This document shows, piece by piece, positions 44,760 through 52,685 of a stretch of DNA of 64,000 bases. The DNA comes from SbD1 sp039679945 (GTDB taxonomy: Bacteria > Desulfobacterota > Syntrophobacteria > Syntrophobacterales > Syntrophobacteraceae): positions 1 to 64,000 of the forward strand of contig JBDKTY010000292.1 of NCBI GenBank assembly GCA_039679945.1. Reading direction: 5' to 3'. The notes below the pieces were generated by a model that saw nothing but the letters and a program-made list of their open reading frames with translations, was not told the origin of the DNA and ran no database searches. Both the position numbers and the translations under genes were made by a program. The first letter of the stretch is position 1, and each line of letters starts with the position of its first letter.

Positions 44760-45971
44760 GTGGGGGTGGCCGAACGGATCATCAGGCGAAGCCCCAAGCA
44801 CATCACCATCGTGGCCCCGCTGGTCGCCTACATATTCTCCCTGGGGGCGGGAACAGGCCACGTGTTCTATCCCCTGCTGCCGATCATCTACGAGGTGGCA
44901 ATCGAGAACGGGATCCGCCCGGAGCGGCCGATGGCCGTCTCCACCATTGCCTCTCAACAGGCGATCACCGCCTCGCCGGTTTCGGCGGCAATGGCAGCGA
45001 TGATTGCCCTCTATGAACCGCTCGGCCTGAACCTCATAAAGATCATGTGCATCGCACTCCCCGCCACCCTGGTGGGCGTGATCGTCGCCGCACTGGTCCA
45101 GATGAGGATAGGCAAGGAACTGAAGAACGATCCCGAGTACAACCGACGCCTCGAGGCAGGGCTTATCCACCCGCCCACCGGCGGCGCCGGTACACAGGCA
45201 GGGGCCGCTATCCTGCAGTCGAATCGGCTGACGGAAGCGGAAAAGAAGGAGATCAATGTCTCCATACAGCCGGACGGCACCGCAACCGTAGCGGGGGTCA
45301 TTCCGACGCGAGAGCTGCCCTCAAGTGCCAAAATCAGCGCCATGATGTTCCTGCTCGCGGTGGCGGTGGTCATTCTGTCAGGGCTGTTCCCGGAACTGCG
45401 ACCCCAGGTGCCCAAGGCCAACACCTTAGTACCTCTCGACATGGCAACCTCCATACAGATCGTGATGCTCACCGCCGCGGCGCTCATCCTGGGGGTGACC
45501 AGGCCCCCCGCTGCCGGCATCCCTAAAACCAATGTGGCCCAGGCGGGTCTCACCGCGGTCATCGGTATCTTCGGGCTGGCATGGCTGGGCGACACCTTCA
45601 TCAAGGGGAACGAGATAGTCATCATGGGCTCCATCGGAGACCTGGCCACAAGCTACCCGTTCATCTTCGCCGTGGCGCTCTTCTCTGCCTCCGTGCTGCT
45701 TTTCAGCCAGGCGGCAACCACTCGGGCGCTCATGCCTCTCGGCATCAGCCTCGGCATCCCGCATGCCAGCCTGGTGGGCATGTGGCCGGCAGTGAACGGC
45801 TACTTCTTCCTGCCGACCTACGGGAGCCTTATCGCCGCGATCAGCTTCGACCATTCGGGGACGACCCGCATAGGCCGATTCATCCTGAACCACTCGTTCA
45901 TGATTCCCGGGCTCGTTTCGACCATTACCGCGGTTATAGTGGGCCTGACCATCGCGAAGCTTTTCTTCTGA
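44760..45971 (+). CDS. Anaerobic C4-dicarboxylate transporter, Dcu family, 5'-truncated
   Basis: 403 residues from a GTG start. The sequence matches DcuA/DcuB from GGIDYLVGVAERIIRRSPKH on (first codons lie upstream of the GTG at 44742), then GTGHVFYPLLPIIYEVAIENG, and ends with SFDHSGTTRIGRFILNHSFMIPGL. Full-length members have about 440 residues; the first 60-70, with the first membrane helices, are missing, and only 55 bases separate the homologous region from the aspA stop, too little to encode them. In this state the protein is probably inactive, unless the sequence is misassembled. When whole, Dcu exchanges fumarate or aspartate for succinate. Confidence 0.75.
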   Translation: MGVAERIIRRSPKHITIVAPLVAYIFSLGAGTGHVFYPLLPIIYEVAIENGIRPERPMAVSTIASQQAITASPVSAAMAAMIALYEPLGLNLIKIMCIALPATLVGVIVAALVQMRIGKELKNDPEYNRRLEAGLIHPPTGGAGTQAGAAILQSNRLTEAEKKEINVSIQPDGTATVAGVIPTRELPSSAKISAMMFLLAVAVVILSGLFPELRPQVPKANTLVPLDMATSIQIVMLTAAALILGVTRPPAAGIPKTNVAQAGLTAVIGIFGLAWLGDTFIKGNEIVIMGSIGDLATSYPFIFAVALFSASVLLFSQAATTRALMPLGISLGIPHASLVGMWPAVNGYFFLPTYGSLIAAISFDHSGTTRIGRFILNHSFMIPGLVSTITAVIVGLTIAKLFF

Positions 45972-46659
45972 TCCACGGGACCAAGCGGGGTTCCTGCCGG
46001 TCCATCCGGGGGCCGGCAAGAGTTCCCCAAAAGAGTGGTAACGTAGCGACGTGGACATGGTTCGGGTCTCCTCCGTATTGTTCGATTGCCGCCAAACAAA
46101 CACGGAACCCCGCCATGTCCTTTTTTATTTTTTCAACTATCCGGGTACGCGATTGCGAAAGACCCACAAAACAAGACGACGTTCAGAGTGTTGGCATCCT
46201 TAAGTTGCTCCGTGGCCGAAAAGAGGCCAGGCCATTCATCTTCCAGTTTTTCTTTAACAATGTAGCCCAGTTCCAGGGTCAGTCCAAACGGACAGCACGT
46301 CTTTCCCAGTTGGACCGGCAAAAGGTACTACGCTCCTTTATCTGTTAGCCCCCGGTCCCCGGAGGACGATCCGGGACTCTCGAATTCAATCCGTGGAAAG
46401 ATCGAAGTGGAGGCGCGCCAGGAAAGAGCTTGCGGAAGGTTGGACGGGATAAGCCATAAAGGGGTGGCAGGCGGCCAAATGTATTCTCGACTTCATGGAT
46501 GAGCGAATAGCACCACTGGATGATCCACGCGGGACCGGCAAGGCCCTCGCCGGGCCGCGAGGTACCTATGCTCAGCGATGGAGGGATATCGTAAGTCTGG
46601 TGCCGAAAATGATTATTACGGCGAGTGGAATGTAAAATGAGTTCTGAGACAAGACATGT
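45972..46659. other. Intergenic stretch with a broken toxin gene
   Basis: No intact gene. The second half holds the relE remnant at 46394-46620. The first part shows only frames of unclear meaning. Confidence 0.5.
46394..46620 (+). pseudogene. RelE/ParE-family toxin remnant with frameshifts
   Basis: Fragments of a RelE-type toxin appear in shifting frames: IEVEARQE, then KSLRKVGRDKP, then AAKCILDFMDERIAPLDDPRGTGKALAGPRGT. Read together they match the usual start and middle of RelE toxins (W.IE...A.K.L.KL.R..ARRI..FL.ERIA..DDPR..GK.L.G). At least two frameshifts and a stop separate them, and the C-terminal catalytic part is lost. No antitoxin gene is visible upstream. Confidence 0.6.
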
Positions 46660-47445
46660 TCAGTGAGGTTTTCTCGGCTCCTTTTCCTTCTCCGGCCCGA
46701 AGGTGAACTGGTAGCCGATATAGGATGAGAAACGGTTGGGACCGTCGATATCCCGGCCTGCCGACAGCAATATGTGATGATTTTCAGAAAGATTGATCGT
46801 ACCGCCCACGTTAAAACCTGTATTGCTGTCTCCCCCGTGCTCCCGGGCCGTTTCATGGAATATTTCGGCGCCCAGGGTAAAATTCTTGTTTATCTCGCGC
46901 TGAACCAGCCAGCCGACGAACCAGAAGTCTTTGTGATTATCGCCGGGATTTATCGTGTAGCCTCCTCCGCCGTAGGTGGTCCACGGCCCCATGTTTCTCT
47001 GAAGCCAGACGGGAATGAAGAACTGGAGGTCGCCGTTTCCCAGACCCTTTGACTCGCTGCCGGTGGGAATTTGAAGAATCGGAAAGGTCCCTACCATCCA
47101 CTCGGATTCTTCCGAATCTTTCTTATCGAAAAAACGGAATTTGAGCCCGATTTCCGTATCGCTGTAGCCGTAATGGGAGTGTGATCCCTCTGGTTTTACA
47201 TATTCGAGCGGGAAAATGAAATGCAGTTGAAATTCCGGAAAAATACCGTAGTTCACTTCGAGGTGCGGCGCCGTGGCTGCAATGCCGTCCTTATCGTCCT
47301 GATAGATCGAGGCGATGTATACCTCCCAGTGCTTGAACTCGACAGGCTCCGGATCGTCCGTCCTGAATGGGGGGCCGCCCAGAGCGGGTACGGGAATCAT
47401 TGCGACAAGGCAGAACAGCGCAAGAGCGAATACGGGACGCCTCAT
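46660..47445 (-). CDS. Outer-membrane beta-barrel protein (phenol MetA-pathway family)
   Basis: 261 residues. A signal peptide (RRPVFALALFCLVAMIPVPALG) is followed by GPPFRTDDPEPVEFKHWEVYI, a start typical of PF13557-type proteins, and by alternating hydrophobic strands with aromatic ends (FQLHFIFPLEYVK, WMVGTFPILQIPTGS, WTTYGGGGYTINPGD, SSYIGYQFTFGPE). It is an outer-membrane barrel, possibly for hydrophobic substrates. The family name reflects a gene cluster, not a proven role. Stands alone. Confidence 0.82.
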   Translation of the reverse strand: MRRPVFALALFCLVAMIPVPALGGPPFRTDDPEPVEFKHWEVYIASIYQDDKDGIAATAPHLEVNYGIFPEFQLHFIFPLEYVKPEGSHSHYGYSDTEIGLKFRFFDKKDSEESEWMVGTFPILQIPTGSESKGLGNGDLQFFIPVWLQRNMGPWTTYGGGGYTINPGDNHKDFWFVGWLVQREINKNFTLGAEIFHETAREHGGDSNTGFNVGGTINLSENHHILLSAGRDIDGPNRFSSYIGYQFTFGPEKEKEPRKPH

Positions 47446-47622
47446 GGGAGCCCTCCTTATGTCAAGGTGGGAAAAGAAACCGTAAACGTTGGCTGGCAGC
47501 CGAATAGGCAGATATTTCTTGCACTTGGCGGTTCAGACTTCTCTGTATGACTGGCGCCTGACCATCCTGACAAAGGTAGTCAGCAATTCTTCCCGCGCTT
47601 GTAAACGGTTTCAGCCGAATTT

Positions 47623-47922
47623 TCAGCCTTCTATCAGATAAAACCCGGCAATAATTAGTCCGCTGACCGTGATCGACACCAGGATTAGCTGGCTCAAACG
47701 TTCGGAGGATATCTTCACCTTTGTCAGCAGCAATCCCAGTAACACAAAAACCAGCAGATCCATTATGGCATGAGTTACCCAGTGGTGGACCGTAGCCTGT
47801 TTCATCCAGGCCAGCACTGTGCGCTCGCTCAATTCCTTTACGACCACGAGCATCGCACTGAAAAGACTGGTTATGACGAGTGCGAGCCCAAAAGACGTCG
47901 TATACTTTTCAATTCTATCCAT
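47623..47922 (-). CDS. Small membrane protein, unknown function
   Basis: 99 residues with three hydrophobic segments (about 11-30, 53-72, 78-97) and a HH pair near residue 46 before the second. Lies 12 bases after the next gene upstream on the same strand (47935-48399), so the two are co-transcribed. No family recognised. Confidence 0.65.
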   Translation of the reverse strand: MDRIEKYTTSFGLALVITSLFSAMLVVVKELSERTVLAWMKQATVHHWVTHAIMDLLVFVLLGLLLTKVKISSERLSQLILVSITVSGLIIAGFYLIEG

Positions 47923-47934
47923 CTCAACTCTCCC

Positions 47935-48399
47935 CTACTTGGGTACCATCGCCAGCTTTGCGCCCATTCCGATAATCGCACCCGATCCGTCCATCGCCAA
48001 TCCGATCACGACAATCAAACCCGCTACCGTTAAAACCAGGTTACGGGCGCCCTTGTTTGATGCCAGGTTACCGGCCGCGGCGAGCGGGAGAAAAGTGGCC
48101 AGCAAAACAAGCATGAAGACGACATGTTCCTTCATTTCCATAAAAAAATTGTGGGCCGCAGGCCACGGACCCTTGAGGATGAAAGCCTTGTCACCTGCAT
48201 AGTAAAAAACGTACCAATACCCGCCAACAAGAAGCGCCAGCCACATAGAGGCAGCCGCAACCAGGCTGATAATTCTTATCCTCGCAATGTTCGCCTCGTT
48301 TACATTGAGTGTATCCACGAACACCCACAGGCCCGTTACGATACACATCATCCCAAACCCGACATGTGCCATGAGCATGACGTCTGTAATGTTGGCCAT
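47935..48399 (-). CDS. Four-helix membrane protein, unknown function
   Basis: 154 residues from ATG 48399, which has AAGGAGA upstream; the frame is open farther up but those codons lack a start signal. Four hydrophobic segments, with His in or near helices (MAHVGFGMMCIVTG, HNFFMEMKEHVVFML). His in membrane helices can hold haem, but this is only a possibility. Divergent from the KaiB genes, with about 230 bases between. Confidence 0.6.
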   Translation of the reverse strand: MANITDVMLMAHVGFGMMCIVTGLWVFVDTLNVNEANIARIRIISLVAAASMWLALLVGGYWYVFYYAGDKAFILKGPWPAAHNFFMEMKEHVVFMLVLLATFLPLAAAGNLASNKGARNLVLTVAGLIVVIGLAMDGSGAIIGMGAKLAMVPK

Positions 48400-48629
48400 G
48401 CCAGTCTCTCCTTTCAGCGCAACAAATTGTGGTGAATTCCCCGGAATTCTCCTATGTAACAACTTGGGGTCGGAAGGAGAACAACGCAAGCCCATTGGTT
48501 AGAATTGGTTCGCCCTTCTCTCGTTATTCTCACCTCGGCGAAAGAAGCGAACTGGCTGCCCGCGCTATCGGGTAAGTTCGTCCTGATGCCGCGAACGTAC
48601 TGGCGGAAGGAGACATTGCTTGACGGTCC

Positions 48630-48929
48630 GTGGAAGCCCCCGGAACTGAGTGCGCTTATGAGCTGAGACTCTACGTGGCAGGACATACTCCCAGATCGAT
48701 AGACGCTTTCAGCAATCTGAAAAAAATCTGCGAAGAGCATTTGAAGGGGCGGTACTCGATAGAGGTAATCGACTTGCTTGAAAATCCCAGGCTGGCAAGA
48801 GGCGACCAGATTCTTGCCATGCCGACCCTGGTCAGGAAACTGCCCGAGCCGATTCGCAAGATCATTGGAAACCTGGCTGATACCGAACGCGTTCTGATAG
48901 GATTGGATTTGCGTCCTCGCAAATCCTGA
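48630..48929 (+). CDS. KaiB-family protein, first copy
   Basis: 99 residues. LRLYVAGHTPRSIDAFSNLKKIC at the start and IEVIDLLENPRLARGDQILAMPTLVRKLPEPIRKIIGNL follow the KaiB fold. In cyanobacteria KaiB binds KaiC and switches fold; elsewhere KaiB-like proteins act with kinases. GTG start at 48630; an in-frame stop nine bases upstream fixes the reading frame. AAGGAG lies about 20 bases upstream, a bit far. No KaiC gene is in the window. Confidence 0.88.
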   Translation: MEAPGTECAYELRLYVAGHTPRSIDAFSNLKKICEEHLKGRYSIEVIDLLENPRLARGDQILAMPTLVRKLPEPIRKIIGNLADTERVLIGLDLRPRKS

Positions 48930-48939
48930 AAGGACAACT

Positions 48940-49308
48940 ATGTCCGACAGGAAAACAGCAACCGAACTGTTTGAAGAAGCTGCGACTAAAAGCCAATCCC
49001 AGAGGTTTATCCTCAGCCTGTTTGTCGCCGGGCTCACACCCAAATCTTTGAGAGCAATAGAAAATGCAAGACAGCTTTGCGAAAAGTACCTTAAAGACAG
49101 ATACGAGCTTGAAATAATAGACGTATATCAACAGCCTTGTCTGGCCAAAGACGCACAAGTGATTGCCGTCCCCACTCTCGTCAAGAGTCTTCCTCCACCA
49201 CTCCAAAAGTTTATAGGTGATCTTTCCGATCCAGAACCGATTTTGATAAGACTTGCAATAAAGAAAGAAGGCAAAGAGGATTCATGGCAATCCGTTTATC
49301 CAAAGTAA
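48940..49308 (+). CDS. KaiB-family protein, second copy
   Basis: 122 residues with an N-terminal extension of about 15 residues and the same KaiB core (ILSLFVAGLTPKSLRAIENARQLCEKYLKDRYELEIIDVYQQPCLAKDAQVIAVPTLVKSLPPPLQKFIGDLSDPE). It follows the first copy by ten bases. AAAGGAC lies before the ATG. The two copies differ at many positions, so they are old paralogues rather than a fresh duplication. Confidence 0.88.
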   Translation: MSDRKTATELFEEAATKSQSQRFILSLFVAGLTPKSLRAIENARQLCEKYLKDRYELEIIDVYQQPCLAKDAQVIAVPTLVKSLPPPLQKFIGDLSDPEPILIRLAIKKEGKEDSWQSVYPK

Positions 49309-49326
49309 AAAACAGGGACTATTCCG

Positions 49327-51132
49327 GTGAAGCAAGCTGAGGCAACGCGGCAAGAGCTGGTCATGGAAAACGAGACCCTCAAGGAGCGCCTGTGGGAGGC
49401 GGAGCAGACCATAAAGACTATCCGGGGTGGCGAGGTGGACGCTTTCGTTGTCCAGGAATCGGGCGAAGAACGAGTTTACACCCTCAAGGGGGCCGATGCC
49501 GCATACCGTATTCTGGTGGAATCCCTCAACGAGGGTGCGTTCATCATTGCCTCAGACGATTCGATTTTTTACTGCAATGGCGGCTTTAGCACGATAGTTG
49601 GCCTGCCGATTCCAAAGATCATTGGTTCCCGTATTGGGTCATTTTTCATCCTCGATTCGCGGGCGCTGGTTGCTGATCAGATCCGGAAAACGAGAGAAAC
49701 AGGCGTGGCAAGGGGGGAATTCATACTGAAACGAAGTGACCGGACTTTCCTGCCGGTGAGCCTGTCGCTTAATTCCATCACCATGAAAGACTTCGAAGTC
49801 GTATGCGCCATTATTACCGATCTATCCGGGCAGAAGCTGGTTGAAGAAGAGCTTAGAAGACACCGTACAGAGCTTGAATTTTTAGTCAACGAGCGCACGG
49901 CGGACCTTGCCAGAACAAATGCCGAACTTCAGCAGGAAATCATCGAGCGTAAGCGGATGGCTGAGGCTCTCCTTGAGGCGCAGAACGAACTGGAATTGCG
50001 CGTCCTGGAACGCACGGCAGAACTCAGTGAGAGCGAAAACAGGTTCAGAAAAATCTCTCAGGAATTCCAAACACTTCTCCATGCTATCAGCGATACCTTG
50101 ATCCTGTACTCTCCCGAAATGAAAGTATTATGGACAAACGCCGGAAATGCTTTGGGGTTGAATGAGACGGCACCGAATGTGGTAGTGAAATACGCTGATA
50201 AGTTATTATATGATCTTTTCGCTGCTGAGGACTGCCCCATAAGAAGATGTCTCCATTCAGCTAAAAAGGAAGCGGCAGTCGTAACCCACAATGGAGCAGT
50301 ACTGGACATAAGGGCATTTCCAATCAAAGAGACTGAACGGGTCGGCAGTGTGCTCCTGCTGGTGAGTGACATTACCGAAAAGATGACGATGCAGGCAGAA
50401 GCCATGCGGGCAGCTCATATGGCCTCACTGGGGGAGTTGGTCGCCGGAGTTGCTAATGAAATCAACAATCCCATCACCGGCATCATAAACTATGGTCAAA
50501 TACTGATGAATGAGTGCAGCCCCGGCAGCATGGAAAAGGATATTGGTGAGCGCATTGTGAAGGAGGGTGAGCGTATCGGCCGTATTGTAAAGACCCTCCT
50601 CTCCTATGCGCGCAATGGGCGAGAAGGAAGAAAGCCTGCTCGCATCTCCGACGTTCTTGAAGAATCCATTATTCTCATCCATGGGCAAATCCGGAAGGAG
50701 GGTATCGATCTGAGGATAGATATTCCCGACGACCTTCCTGAAGTGAAAGCTAACTTTCAGCAGCTCCAGCAATGTTTTATAAATATCATAAACAACGCGC
50801 GTTATGCCTTAAATGAGAAGTACCCTGAAAAGAATGAAAATAAACGCCTTGAGATTACCGGCGAGAGAGTAATTATCAGCGAGCGCCCGTATGTACGAAC
50901 CGTAATTTACGATCAAGGGATGGGAATTCCAGCTCATGAGCTCTCTATGCTAACAAAGCCCTTCTTTTCCACAAAACCCTTCGGGAAAGGGACGGGCCTT
51001 GGGTTAAACATCACTAAAAAAATCATCACAGACCACGATGGATACCTCAGCTTTGAGAGTACCAAGGGGGAATTCACCAGGGCCATAATTGATTTGCCGG
51101 CTGATCGAAGCGGTGAATGGGAAGGAGAATGA
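49327..51132 (+). CDS. PAS sensor kinase with missing phospho-acceptor His
   Basis: 601 residues. Coiled start (ETLKERLWEAEQTIKTIRGGEVDAF), PAS (about 55-170), a long coiled coil (170-235), a second PAS-like part, then a kinase core. In the H-box the sequence reads GVANEINNPITGIINY, where kinases of this type have GVAHEINNPL: residue 377 (codon AAT at 50455-50457) is Asn instead of His. The ATP-binding part is intact: N-box FINIINNARYAL, G1 DQGMGIP, GTGLGLNITKKI. It can therefore bind ATP but should not autophosphorylate on this site. GTG 49327 or ATG 49363 may be the start. Follows KaiB copy 2 by 18 bases and overlaps a truncated response regulator. Confidence 0.88.
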   Translation: MKQAEATRQELVMENETLKERLWEAEQTIKTIRGGEVDAFVVQESGEERVYTLKGADAAYRILVESLNEGAFIIASDDSIFYCNGGFSTIVGLPIPKIIGSRIGSFFILDSRALVADQIRKTRETGVARGEFILKRSDRTFLPVSLSLNSITMKDFEVVCAIITDLSGQKLVEEELRRHRTELEFLVNERTADLARTNAELQQEIIERKRMAEALLEAQNELELRVLERTAELSESENRFRKISQEFQTLLHAISDTLILYSPEMKVLWTNAGNALGLNETAPNVVVKYADKLLYDLFAAEDCPIRRCLHSAKKEAAVVTHNGAVLDIRAFPIKETERVGSVLLLVSDITEKMTMQAEAMRAAHMASLGELVAGVANEINNPITGIINYGQILMNECSPGSMEKDIGERIVKEGERIGRIVKTLLSYARNGREGRKPARISDVLEESIILIHGQIRKEGIDLRIDIPDDLPEVKANFQQLQQCFINIINNARYALNEKYPEKNENKRLEITGERVIISERPYVRTVIYDQGMGIPAHELSMLTKPFFSTKPFGKGTGLGLNITKKIITDHDGYLSFESTKGEFTRAIIDLPADRSGEWEGE

Positions 51133-51212
51133 GTGTGAGAATTCTTGTAATCAATGATGAGGAATCGTTCAGGTTTGCCATCGATAGGTACTCAAGACCG
51201 AGGGGCATATAG
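51129..51212 (+). pseudogene. Response-regulator receiver stub
   Basis: ATG overlaps the kinase stop (ATGA). The 27 codons read MSVRILVINDEESFRFAIDR then YSRPRGI and a stop. The first part is the beta1-alpha1 unit of a receiver, with the acidic Asp-Glu-Glu of the metal site; the rest of the receiver, with the phospho-acceptor Asp, is gone. The break falls before 51200, where base composition shifts. Confidence 0.75.
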
Positions 51213-51929
51213 CACAGCACTCCTTCATAATCCGAATATCCACTTTCAAGTGATGGGATGTTGACCCCACCCGAGCCCAACCTGTAATACTCTCCCCTTC
51301 CCGCAGAGTACCAGATCTATCCTGCCGCTGTACGTAACAAATCTTTGAAGTAGCCGGCACCGAAGGAAAAGCGAAAGTTCAAACAGATTGCCACTGTCTT
51401 TATAGTGGTGTAATCAACATATGATCCGAACATATGAAGAATGAGTATTGATCGACTATGCATGAAGATAAAGACTCAATGGGACGTAAAATTGGAAATT
51501 AGAATTGCCTCGATCTAGACTCCCATCGGCATAACGAATCCCGCCTTTCCAATGGAATCCTTTTGGCATTGAACCAGACCATATCGCGCGGGATGTACAT
51601 TATCCATGCGGAGTTTACGGAACCATCACGAAGTGGTCGTTTTCACGGGATGAATGGTGCGCGCCAGCCTTGATATCAAGGTACTTTGGTGAGGCCATCC
51701 GTCCCCATACCATCCGGCGCGTCCCCGTTTTCGCATGGTTGTACCCGAAACAATGAGCGGCAACCGGCGGGAGGAGAAAAGCTGAAGCTCGGACAAAAGG
51801 GACAACCGCCCTCCGTCGGTATTTCAAAGCCGCCGCGCCGGTATTAATTTGAAACAGTGCGGCTGAATACCGGCTGCGGCAAACATGCAGTAAATGTATA
51901 ACCTCTCATATTACGCGGAGGACCCCATC
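51213..51929. other. Intergenic stretch, probable recombination scar
   Basis: About 700 bases after the broken regulator. Short coding-like frames exist on the minus strand but none is convincing. The first 300 bases are richer in A and T than the surroundings. Confidence 0.45.
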
Positions 51930-52253
51930 ATGCAGATTCAAATCGGCGCTGAACCGACTTCTTGCGATAATACTCCCCGCTGGGACCAACTTGGCCCTGT
52001 TATAAAAATCAAACGGGATGGAGAAGATCTGAGTTCTGCGGCGGCGCGGACCATTGCGGACGCGGAGGCAGCGAAACGAAGTCCCGATCCGATGCTCCTG
52101 GCCTGGTACGAGGCCGCATCGGGTCAGTTCTCCCCGAGAGTGGAGTGCTGCAATAAGAAAAAACCGGGATGGCTCGTCTATGCGGAGAGCCGTGGCGGGG
52201 AGATCCAAGTGGTTATAAACGACCTGGAGTACGTATTCATATATCGCCCATGA
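51930..52253 (+). CDS. AF1514-like (DUF5619) small protein
   Basis: 107 residues from ATG 51930, with GGAGG nine bases upstream; an upstream in-frame ATG at 51894 has none. Contains ADAEAAKRSPDPMLLAWYEA, FSPRVECCNKKKPGW and VVINDLEYVFIYR, a pattern I match from memory to AF1514-like proteins of archaea and anaerobic bacteria. A Cys-Cys pair may bind metal. Function unknown. Confidence 0.65.
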   Translation: MQIQIGAEPTSCDNTPRWDQLGPVIKIKRDGEDLSSAAARTIADAEAAKRSPDPMLLAWYEAASGQFSPRVECCNKKKPGWLVYAESRGGEIQVVINDLEYVFIYRP

Positions 52254-52685
52254 CAACCCCAGCCCGGACAAAATCCCGTGTGACCGCCAATTCGCGGGGT
52301 GAAAGAAACCTTGCCGCATGGCTGGAAAAGAATGAGTTTTCAGCACAGCCCCCCAACTTTTGTATCACTACCTGCAAGAACGCTGTGCCAGCGAGACAAG
52401 AAATCTGATGAGAACGGCAGATTGGATAATGGAGTCCTCCTTTCTCCCGTTAGTTCCTGCCGTGCTTTACGAGGCATCGAAGGTGGAACGGGCCTGGAAT
52501 GAGGGGCTGCAACGCTGTTTCCTGGCTACGCCTTACCACGTGAAAGCGGGGCTTACCACACTCAGGGCGAACGGAGGCGGGTCCTCAGCACGGCATGAGA
52601 ACGTGAGTGAGAGTCCGCTCTCATCCGTGCCCGCCCCTGCTGGTACATCCGGGCATGCGGGAGCGGAAGTCAGCGCCACCGTCGC
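52254..52685. other. Intergenic stretch with a second-type repeat
   Basis: No gene; holds the repeat at 52444-52580. Confidence 0.5.
52444..52580. repeat. Second repeat type, copy 2
   Basis: CTCCCGTTAGTTC, then AAGGTGGAACGGGCC, CTGTTTCCTGGCTACGCCTT, GTGAAAGCGGGGCTTACC and CAGGGCGAACGGAGG, same order as at 30551-30674. No open frame of its own. Confidence 0.7.

Noticed and set aside
51440..51600. Minus-strand frame MPKGFHWKGGIRYADG
   Set aside because: Two overlapping frames look equally protein-like over this short stretch, no start signal or known family.
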